This document shows positions 23,613 through 33,400 of a DNA stretch of 64,000 nt, in pieces. The notes beneath the pieces are model-generated. The model did no database searches, was not told the origin of the DNA, and saw nothing but the letters and a program-made list of their open reading frames with translations. The translations under genes and the position numbers were made by a program. Within the stretch, counting starts at the first letter, position 1, and the number at the start of each line of letters is the position of its first letter. Source of the DNA: Chlorops oryzae (taxonomy: Eukaryota > Arthropoda > Insecta > Diptera > Chloropidae); contig CM035806.1 in assembly GCA_020466095.1 (NCBI GenBank), positions 5,017,122 to 5,081,121 on the forward strand. The letters are read 5' to 3'.

Positions 23613-25435
23613 TTAGCCCTTCATGATTTCGTATTTAGCCTCCAATGGGAAACTTTTCATGCGTTTCAACCATTTCTGGCACGTGTGTGCGGTATGCAGC
23701 TGTGGTTTTACAGAATTAATATATTGCGACGTCAGAATATCACATTTCCCCAATGTAGTTTTGCCATTTAGATCGTTCAAAATAGAAACAGCTTCATCTC
23801 TTATACTCGTCCAGGTGTCGGCTTAATTTTTTTTTTAGTGGGATAATGAAAATGAACAAATTTCTTAAAACGATCTTAATTGGACGTAGTAAGATACGCT
23901 CAACTTACCGACGTGCTGATCTCCAGAAAAAAGATTGGATGTTATACGAAATCGAATACAATATTTTTCGCCAATAATTGTGGGCTCAAATAAAAACCGG
24001 AAATTTCTCTTTAAGCGCGCCATTAAATTTTTAGTTACGATATCTCCCGCTTTCAGTCGAAAGCAAACTGTCTCAAGGAAAACATCATTGCAGACTTCGA
24101 ATTGCTGATTTTTTCGTACAGAGATCTCAAATTTCTTAGCTAGCTGAATATTTCTTCGAAGAACTTCTTGAAGACCATCAAGGCCAAACGTTCGGAAAGC
24201 AAACCATAATTTTAAAATGTTTAATTTACAGGATGTCGATGGATAATGTAGAGAATTGTCCTCAAATGTTTCCTTTAAACATATTGAATCGCGTAACCAC
24301 ATAGCTGAAGCATCGAAATTAGTTAGCAATAATTTATTGGGATTCGTATTGAATGAGTCGGCATATTCCAAGCCCTCGGCCAGATGACGCATTTCGGGTA
24401 ATATGAACGAATTGCCTCCATAGGCACCATCCACATGAAACCATATACTGGGGACCTCTTGACAGACTTTCCCAATTTCCTGTAGATTATCAAAGGCACA
24501 CGCGCCGGTCGTTCCCGAAGTCGCAACCACGAAAAACGGTGTCAGTCCAGCACTTATGTCATTGTGTATGGTCTGCTTTAATAGATCGACTCGCATGCGA
24601 CAACGCTCGTCGGCCTCGATTAGTCGCAGCTTAATCAATGCCATTTTAGCAGCCTTTTCAACCGAGGAATGTGCCTCTTTGCTACAATACGCAGTCAGTT
24701 GTGGTACAAAGATGCTATCGTGTGCATCGATTATGTTACCTTTCAGCATTTTAATAGCTCGCCTACGAGCGGCAATCATACATTTAAATATAATTTCGAA
24801 TGATGATCCAACGAAAGCACCTCCTCCTCCTCCTCCTCCTCCTCCGCCTCTTCCACCAGAGAAGTCACTAAGAAACCAATGAGGTAGACTTAATGCTTTT
24901 GCGTACCAATCTAGTAGAATTTTGTCAAGCTCAGCAACTGCAGGATAATTAGTTGTCTGTAGTACATAAATATGAAAAAATATTTATTTATCGCTGTAAC
25001 AGAATTTGTATAGTTGATTTTATAACAGACCCTTGGAAATCCAATCGTTTCAATTGCACTATCTATCATGTCGACCAGTATTGAGGTCAAGGAAACTGCT
25101 CCTATCGACGACTGTTGCGGAAATTTGATTTGTCTTCTTTGGAACAGACTTGGCATAACATTTGTTTTAAGTTCATGAATAACATTTTCAAAATTTTCTC
25201 CATTTTCCGGTGTATTTTCTAAAAATGTACACCAATTAGTAATTAATTTTTCCAGTTTTTCACACCTCGGCTGGGAAAAAAAATTGCCCACCTGGTAGAA
25301 ATTCCTTTAGAGATTCGAATTCAAGTTTTGATGCAAAACTGAATTGACCACCACCACACCACCACCTTCATCCATATAGTGACAAATGCAATCAATAATT
25401 TCCTTGCCGAATGTTCGAAATTCTTCTACCTCCAT
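23613..25435 (-). pseudogene. Degenerate tyrosine-decarboxylase-like paralogue
   Basis: This is a group II PLP-dependent decarboxylase homologue with the same exon plan as the Tdc1-like gene at 30455: exons 25435-25292, 25218-25031, 24956-23909 and 23821-23613. Exon 1 (MEVEEFRTFGKEIIDCICHYMDE..) changes frame within a GGT-rich stretch (25347-25366). The open frame before it ends at a stop, and the frame that joins exon 2 resumes after it, so one base is missing. Exon 2 lacks the conserved HPxFxxYFPAGNS motif, and its donor is a poor GTCTGT. Exon 3 has ten glycines in a row (24819-24848) where Tdc1 has three. It keeps HVDGAYGG and the PLP lysine (NPNK, codon 24333-24335) inside a tract identical to Tdc1. 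It then lacks about 13 residues including the DYRH..LSRRFR catalytic-loop region. Exon 4 encodes a divergent tail beginning ADTWTSIRDEAVSIL. Either a pseudogene or a protein with a new, probably non-decarboxylase, role. Confidence 0.8.
24297..24683 (-). other. 387-bp tract identical to Tdc1 exon 3
   Basis: Base-by-base reading finds no difference from 31280-31666, whereas sequence on either side diverges at once. Its ends are not at splice sites but inside the exon. The encoded part runs from HSSVEKAAKMAL to the FDASAMW segment and holds the cofactor-binding aspartate, alanine and lysine region. This is the signature of recent ectopic gene conversion, with Tdc1 the likely donor. Confidence 0.85.
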
Positions 25436-26187
25436 GTTTTTCATTCCAAATCGGTCGAAAGATTTTCGGTATTTTGAGTTTCTTTTTATTTCGCCTCCGC
25501 TCCTCGCTGAGCTTAATTTCACACCGATTTGCAACGAAAATTTAATTCACGAAATCGCACTTTTGCAGCCGCGGGGTTTGTTAACAGCGCAAGCTTCTCC
25601 GTAAATGTTTTTCTATTTAGCGGGAGCGTTTTATTTTTATACCCAAACCGATTCGGTCGTTATAGCCAATGGGGTCTTCTTCTGATATTTTCTACATCTG
25701 GCATCGTACGATGGGAGTTTCCACAACTAAAATCAAATTAATTAATCATTAACACTCTTTCGACTCCATGAGGCGAAGCGCAGCGTAGTCACAGCAGCTT
25801 CATTTGAAATGCGTTATTTAACGGGCCAATTTTTTTGGCTTAACCCATTTTCGACCGTTTTTTTTTTTTTTTTTTTGGGTCCGAGTAAAGTTATTTATTA
25901 TTTCCAAGTTATTTATGTTTAAAAATCCTCCTCCTCACTGTATGATTTTCGGTGGATCTGACAGTGAAGAAAGGCAATCAGCTATATTCGGACGCGACAA
26001 AAAAAAAATTGCTTTTTCTGGAAATTCCCATATGCGGCGGCTTAGGATCTAAGCTCGATCTTTTGTATTGGGTGACTATTATTCGATTTAACAACAGAGA
26101 TTAGGCTACTATTTGGGGGAGCTGGAGAGCTATCGATAATTGCCACCATCGATAGTCTTAATGTCGATAGTCTGAACCATCCAGAAA
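25436..26187. other. Upstream region of the decarboxylase-like gene
   Basis: No further exon recognised. It contains a T18-type run (about 25859-25876) and a CGATAG-rich patch (26130-26175) that introduces the array downstream. Confidence 0.35.
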
Positions 26188-26326
26188 TCAGGAATATACT
26201 CATACTTTTTAACCATAGCATACGCAGTTTAGCATCACGCCTATAATTCTCATTTGGTCTATAAAATGGGATACATAAGACTCGCAGAATTTCTACAAAT
26301 TATTCATGACGTTTCACCGCGGACGT
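26188..26326. repeat. 139-bp direct repeat, left copy
   Basis: It matches 27393-27531 over 139 bp with only scattered substitutions and no net length change. Landmarks are TTTTTAACCATA, ATACGCAGTTTAGC, CTCATTTGGTCTATAAAATGGGA and ATTATTCATGACG. It flanks the CGATAG array and ends at the start of the inter-repeat region. Confidence 0.85.
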
Positions 26327-26383
26327 GATGTGACAAGAAGTTGTGCAAGTATTTGTGTGTTTTGCTTGTTAGAGCTGGACAAC

Positions 26384-27130
26384 TACCGTTAGTTTCGAAA
26401 AGCGATAGTTTAGATAATCGATCGTTTCGGTAATCGATAGTTTCGATTATAGGTACTTTGGATAATCGATAATTTGAAAAATCGATAGTTTTGATAATAG
26501 GTAGTTTAGATAATCGATAGTTTCGGCAATCGATAGTTTCGATTGATAGTACTATTGGGTAATGTAATCGTTGGATAATCGATAGTTTAGATAATCGATA
26601 GTTTTGATAATAGGTAGTTTTGATAATAGGTAGTTTAGATAATCGATAGTTTCGGCAATCGATAGTTTCGATTGTAGGTACTTTGGGTAATCGATAACTT
26701 GGATAATCGATAGTTTAGATAATCGATAGTTTTGATAATAGGTATTTTAGATATTCGATAGCAGAAAGTTTCGATAATCGATAGTTTATATAGCCGATAG
26801 TTTCTATACCCGATATTTGCGATAATCGAAACTTCAGATAATCGATCGTTTCGATAATACTAGTTTGGATAATCCATAGTTTCGATAATCTATAGTTTCG
26901 ATAATCTATAGTTTCGATAATACATAGTTTCGATAATACTTAATAAGTTTAGATAATCGATATTTTTGATAATATGTTGTATGTATGTATATAGTTACGA
27001 TAATCGATAGTTTCGAAATTCGATAGTCTCTATAATCGATAGTTACGACAATAGATGGTTTCGGTAATCGATAGTTTTGATAATCGATCGTTTGAAATCA
27101 TCGATAGTTTCAATGTCGATAGTCGGAACC
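26384..27130. repeat. GATAATCGATAGTTTC minisatellite array
   Basis: About 45 degenerate copies of a 14-17-bp unit, mainly GATAATCGATAGTTTC, with variants (GATAATAGGTAGTTTA, AATCGATAGTTTCGA). A longer-order repeat of about 130 bp is visible (26480-26600 resembles 26610-26720). The interior is dense in ATCGAT palindromes. Confidence 0.9.
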
Positions 27131-27392
27131 ATCGATAATTATATTGGGAGATATTTTTTTATTTCTATATATCGGAAATCGAATATCGAAGAACGATATT
27201 TTTAAGACAACGCGTGTGTGTTTCGGGGAAAGAGACGTTTGTTTGTTTGAAGTTCAAAAATATTATTTTGTTCAACAAAAGAATGCAGAATAGAAATACA
27301 TAGTTGATAAATCGATATATCGATATATTTTTGCGATAAATAAATATCGATAATGCTTTCTGTCGATATTCTCCTACTCTCTTACTTAAGTT

Positions 27393-27531
27393 TCAGGAAT
27401 CTATCCATACTTTTTAACCATAACATACGCAGTTTAGCTTGACGCCTATAATTCTCATTTGGTCTATAAAATGGGACACATAAGACTCGCAGAATCTCTA
27501 CAAATTATTCATGACGTGTCACCTCGGACGT
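27393..27531. repeat. 139-bp direct repeat, right copy
   Basis: Partner of 26188-26326. Downstream sequence differs between the copies from the GGACG at the end, giving a sharp boundary. Confidence 0.85.
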
Positions 27532-29142
27532 TGGTTTCTTACGTTCTCCCTGAGGATTCTTGAACGGTCTCCTCGTGAAGAGTTAGAAAACCATCGTCAT
27601 CTGTGTTATAAGCCTCAGTTAATTTCTTCATGGCATCGAAGTGTTCATTCTATCCGGGGCTCACGCTATCCAGACTCCATTGCATTTTATTTGATCGCTC
27701 GGGGCCTAGCACTTTGACACTGCGGGCCCCAGATAGCCTCGTACCTTAATTCCGATTTGAACGTTACGATTTCTCGAACTGATCATTGTTCCATTCAAAA
27801 ATGCTCTTAATTACTGGATGCCATTCCCTTTCTTTCTGTTACCAATCAAATTGACAATTAGAAATCTTCATTAAAATAGAGAAGTATCGCAATTTCTTTT
27901 TATCTTTTGCAAGATCTATCCAATAATCATTTCCACTCAATAAAGTCAAGCAAGCAAAATGTTTTTCATAATTTTTTTTTTATATTCAACAAAGTTGTTT
28001 TTGTTTCCGGATTCTGTACAATTAACGATGAATGGCGCTTCGAGGGTACCATGAAAATTGAAATACATCGCCAAGGAAATTAAACTTATCATTTGGCGAC
28101 GCTCAACAAAACATGGGGAGGATGGGGGAGACTCGGCATAGTCAATTCAGTCATATCAATTGGTTAAAGACTATTTTGAACATTAACTGGAATATGCTTA
28201 CCTCAAGGGCATACGGAGGGGGTAGCTTTGGGGGTTCAAACTACATCCGAAATGCAATAAATTAATGTAAAATGAGAAATTAGTGCACGACATAAAGTCT
28301 TACAGTGTCCGAGAACCCCTCTCGCAATAATCTTCTGCGTACGCGCCTGTCTTATTGGTGACACCAGATGCTGAGAGTTTTAGGCTCTATTTGAATGCAG
28401 AAACCCCTTTCAGTCACCTCTCATCATTCGCTATTTTATTCAGTTCATCACTAACTAATGGGACCCAACCAGTTATAACTTTTTGAATAAAAGTTTCGAA
28501 AAAACAGTTATTTTTGAACGTTAATTTTGCTTGGAAAAGAAAAAACTGGAAAGCGTCGACTTTTATTTTATTTTTGTCAAATTATACCAGTTAAACTAAG
28601 CCAAATAAAATTTTTTTCGCCAAAAAAAAAAGGCTCTTCCTCATTAAGAATAGAACGATAATAATAGATCATCCAATTTTAGGGGATTTGAATTTTCTAT
28701 TTCATTTGCCATCGGATGATTCATTAAGATGGGAAACAAACTTGAAAATTCCTTTCAGGGGGCAGTTGTCCTTCCTGAGCCTGCAAGACCCTTTGTTCCG
28801 TATGCGTTAAAGGGTTGATTTATACAGCCGCTTTAAAATGTTGCTCCCTTCATATTTCTTTCTCAGTGTGCATCGATTGGGAGAATTGTTTTGAAATACT
28901 CCGCAAGGCGAAATTTTCCAGGCTGAAAACCTTCCGCGTGCTGGCCGACCTCATTCGAGCTCCGTTGCATTTTTGCTGAGCTCGGGTGCCGTAGTATTTG
29001 GGTATTTGGCTCATTGTACAGTGAGCACTTGAACATGCTCACAACAAAAACAGCAATGGTGGCTTCTCAATTCTATGAGGGCATCTTCAAGGAGACATTT
29101 CGCAAGATCACATAACTTGTGTGAAAAAGAATCTCACCACGG
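27532..29142. other. Spacer without recognisable genes
   Basis: No exon convincingly seen. A short open frame at 27511-27717 has fair composition but no recognisable homology or start context. Confidence 0.35.
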
Positions 29143-29144
29143 TA

Positions 29145-29755
29145 TATTCTCTCTCTCTTCTCTCTCTTTTCTTTCTCTCTCTTTCTTTTTCTTCTCTTCT
29201 CTTCTTTTTCTTTTCTCTCTCTTTCTTTCTCTCTCTTTTTCTTTCTCTCTCTCTTTTCTTTCTCTCTCTCTTTTCTTTCTCTCTCTCTCTCTTTTCTTCT
29301 CTCTCTCTCTTTTCTTTCTCTCTCTCTTTTCTTCTCTCTCTTCTTTCTCTCTTTTTTCTCTCTCTCTTTTCTTTCTCTCTCTTTTCTCTCTTTCTTCTCT
29401 CTCTCTTTTCTCTCTTCTTCTCTTTCTCTTCTTTCTCTCTCTCTTTTCTCTCTCTCTCTTTTCTCTCTCTTCTTTCTTCTCTCTCTCTCTCTTCTCTCTC
29501 TCCTCTTTTCTCTCTTCTTCTCTTTTCTTCTCTCTCTTTTTTTTCTCTCTTCTCTCTCTCTTTTTTCTTTCTCTCTTTCTCTCTCTCCTCTTTTTTTTTC
29601 TCTCTTCTTTCTCTCTTTTCTCCCTTTTTATTTTTCTCTCTTTCTCTCTCTCCCTTTCTATTTTTCTCTTTATCTTTCTCGCTCCATCTCTCCTTTTATC
29701 TCTCTCCCTCTTTCGCTCTTTCTCTCACTCTCTTCGACTATCTCCCTCTCTGACC
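29145..29755. repeat. 600-bp polypyrimidine (CT-rich) tract
   Basis: It consists almost entirely of TCTCTCTT and TTCTTTCTC words on the plus strand, with the complementary GA tract on the minus strand. Two overlapping open frames (278 and 210 codons of Ser/Leu/Phe) arise only because CT-rich sequence lacks stop codons. They are not considered genes. Confidence 0.95.
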
Positions 29756-30011
29756 ATACCTTATATTATTAATAACATTTTTGCACTTCTTACCAATGCA
29801 CACCAATTCAAAATAATCGACCCCATTCTATTGAGTATAATTTATTTTCAAATACGATTTATTTACAAAATGCAATCATGTTTTTTTGTTAGAATTATGG
29901 GCGGCGGCTGACTGACTATCCTCAGAAAAACAAAACAAACTAAAAATTCTGATACATCGTATTGGCATCTTTCGGTAGAAAATTACCAGTAATATACCGG
30001 TAGTTGGCGAT

Positions 30012-30175
30012 TTATTGCATGAAATTATGAGCACGACTCGAATCCTTATTTTGCTTCCATTTTCTTGCTTCTACGAGAAAATCATCCAATGCCTTATTGA
30101 ACTCGGCACAACTCGGCGGCTGTAGAAATTTATATATCATTCGATGGACCCGAAAGACGAAGCCGCTAAAATTTC
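30012..30175 (-). CDS. Possible orphan terminal exon
   Basis: An open segment of about 50 codons follows a usable acceptor (GAAATTTTAG) and ends at a stop (FRVHRMIYKFLQPPSCAEF ... KALDDFLVEARKW ... HNFMQ). Its composition is more gene-like than its surroundings, and it lies just downstream of the Tdc1-like gene on the same strand. I cannot connect it in phase with a good donor in that gene, whose own last exon already ends with a stop at 30455. It may be an alternative 3' exon or chance. Confidence 0.25.
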
Positions 30176-30454
30176 CAGTAAGCGATCGTCTATGTTTTAT
30201 AATGGAGAAAGCCTTTTTTTTTTGCGAAGAAATAAATATAATTTGGCTCAGTTTAACTGGTATAATTTGCCTTAAAAGATAAAAGTCACTGTTTAACAGT
30301 AAATTTTGGGCCTTTTTCGTAAAAGTTCTCAAAAATAAAAGGAACGCAGAATTCTCGTGGTCATTGACCTGAGCTTGCCAAAGATAGTGTGAATTTTTTC
30401 TTCCGAATATTTTTTGTCTTTGTCTTTTTTACATGAATTTCGCCTCGATAACTG

Positions 30455-33400
30455 TTATTTTTGATCCCTGATGATTTGATTGTTTTTTGTTATTGCTTTC
30501 TGGAAAGCCTGCGTTAGGGCACATTGATCTATTACTAAAATTGGTGTACAGCCGTCACGTAAATGCTCGCCCTGGCTTTCGTATACCTCTCGGGAAATGC
30601 TGCGGGTAAAGGAAAATCGCTGCGATTTGGTCCGAGTGAGCCTGTGCTTGATTGGTGGAGCCGCCCGTCCGTTTTTCTGTAGGTCGGCATGGATACTTTC
30701 CAGCGATGGCGGCATTGACAACTCATCAATTTCGGAGAGTATGGTCTCAGCTATAGCTTTTATTTCTTGCCACGCTTCCACTGGGAAAAAGGAAATGAAA
30801 AAATAAAATAACAACCAGACCAGATAATCATAATGCTAAACCCTGAACACCCTACCTATTTGTGCCTCAGTTGCGTGTTCGTATACGACGCAGAATCGTA
30901 TTACATATCTTCCATTAATCATCGATGGGACCATATGAATTTTCCCCGTATGATTTAATTGCGCCAACAGCTCCTGATTGTATCGATCATCCGTACGCAT
31001 TCGGAAACAAACAAGGCCCAAATGCACATCGTTGCGCACCTCGAACCGATCGTCCGTCTGTACTAGGGACTCGAACTTTTTAGCCAACACAATATGATTG
31101 CGTATGTACGCCTGAATACCCGATATGCCATACGATCGAAAGACGAACCATAGCTTTAACGCCCTGAAACGGCGACTCAACGCTATGCTATAGTGACGAT
31201 AATCGATACCAGCGAAATCGTGCTTCAGATATAGCGGATCGACATTTAATGCCGACGTAAGACACATAACGTCCCGCACCCACATAGCTGAAGCATCGAA
31301 ATTAGTTAGCAATAATTTATTGGGATTCGTATTGAATGAGTCGGCATATTCCAAGCCCTCGGCCAGATGACGCATTTCGGGTAATATGAACGAATTGCCT
31401 CCATAGGCACCATCCACATGAAACCATATACTGGGGACCTCTTGACAGACTTTCCCAATTTCCTGTAGATTATCAAAGGCACACGCGCCGGTCGTTCCCG
31501 AAGTCGCAACCACGAAAAACGGTGTCAGTCCAGCACTTATGTCATTGTGTATGGTCTGCTTTAATAGATCGACTCGCATGCGACAACGCTCGTCGGCCTC
31601 GATTAGTCGCAGCTTAATCAATGCCATTTTAGCAGCCTTTTCAACCGAGGAATGTGCCTCTTTGCTGCAATAGGCGATCAGTTGGGGTAAAAATATACTA
31701 TCGTGAATGGCTGTACTCGGCGATGTCTCATTGCAGATCGGCCGTCCTGTTAGCATTTGAATCGCACGCGCTCGCGCCGATATCATGCAAATTAATGTGC
31801 ACTCCGATGCCGAACCCTGCAATGCTCCGCCTCCACGACTGCCAGGAGTACTTCGAATGAACGCTTTGGGTAAATTCAAAGCTTTACCATACCAGTCAAG
31901 CACTAACGTTTCCAACTCTGTTATCGATGGGCATGAAGCCTGCAATTTTTATATACATATATATGTATATGATTAGTAAGTGGATCTGTATATGTCCTAG
32001 AGTAGAACATAAGTAAGGCACCACAAAATAATTAAATTCAGCACCAAAAAGTATGCATTCAAATATTCCGAATATTTTCAATATTGACAAATCTATTTAT
32101 TCTTTTAGGTTTACTCATTTTATCACATCTTGAGGAAGGGTTTTGAAAGATTTGCTCATATCTTAAAAGCCTGAATTAAGCTCCGTTTATAAAGGCTTGC
32201 CCTGATATGAATTGGTTTTAAGTTGATCTAGTGCATACCTTTAGGTGCTAAATTTAATTTAATATTTTCTGCTGTCTAAGGGGCTATTTCCACTACACCG
32301 CATTTAGCATTTGCATCTTTAAAGATGCTAGACCCGTTTCCACTGCGTTTCGCATTTAGCATTTTGTGAAAATTTGAATTTTTGTTCGGAAAAATATTTG
32401 AATTCTTTGAAGTAGGCTTTGAAATGTTAAAAATTTGAAGAAAATATCAATGAAAACTAGACGGTTTTTTTTTTTTAGCATTTTTATCGCATTTTCTCAA
32501 GATGCTGAAAAATGCTGTTTTAAGAACAACAACACAATTACATGTAATTCAAAGCCGCATTTTTGAGCATTTTTTAAAAATGCTGAAAAATGCTAAATGC
32601 GTCTGTAGTGGAAACAGCCCCATAAACATAAGTATTTGCCGGACTTTCTAAAATTATGGGTATGTATTAAAGAGAGCATCCTAAAACATGAATAAATGCT
32701 TACCCATGAGAACCCAATTGAACCGATAGCACTACTTAGCATATCACCTAGAATAGATGGGAATGAATTCCCGGCTGGGAAATATGCAAAGAATTTGGGA
32801 TGGTTCCAATGAAGTATTCCTGGCATGACCTTTTTTTCGAAATCCTCCATTATGTCCTCGAATTTTTCTCCCTTCTGAGGTGCCTCCTCTGTAAAGACAA
32901 AAGTGGTTAGGCAATGAAATGGGTGGGTGCTGTAATTAGTAATATACAAAATGTACATGTATTAATGGCAGCCACCAAATCAGTGACGGTCACACAGGCG
33001 GTGAAAAAAAAAAAACCCAAATTTTCGGCTATGAGATTTCGAAACTTTATTGATAAAATATTTAGTATACTGTAGTGGGTAACCGATTTGGAATGACATT
33101 TACCGGTGGTGGTGGGCGTGGCCGATTATGATGAAACTTCACTTTTCCCATAGTTTCATTAAAAATAAGGCTTCGTTGCCAATTTCTATCGTTCTACGAG
33201 CACTCCTTATAGTTTTTGTACTCAAATGTACGAAACAATCCCACTGTGCGATGTGATGCTCGAGCAAAAAAGTCTCGATTCGAAGTTTTTTATGGCTAAA
33301 ACCCCTGCCCTGAAAGTTCATTAAAATTTTGGTTACAACAAAATTTCTACGGTTGTTTGGTGGATTTTTAAATTGTTAGTATGACCGCAACGTAGGACGC

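Noticed and set aside
24323..24526. 67-codon frame identical to one at 31306-31509
   Set aside because: It is a shadow in another frame of the decarboxylase exon; its identity only reflects the conversion tract.
26384..27130. CRISPR array
   Set aside because: Units are adjacent and degenerate with no unique spacers, and the genome is eukaryotic.
29075..29911. Open frames of 278 and 210 codons rich in Ser, Leu and Phe
   Set aside because: They are produced by the CT-rich tract, which lacks stop codons in these frames; no start context, domain or splice structure.
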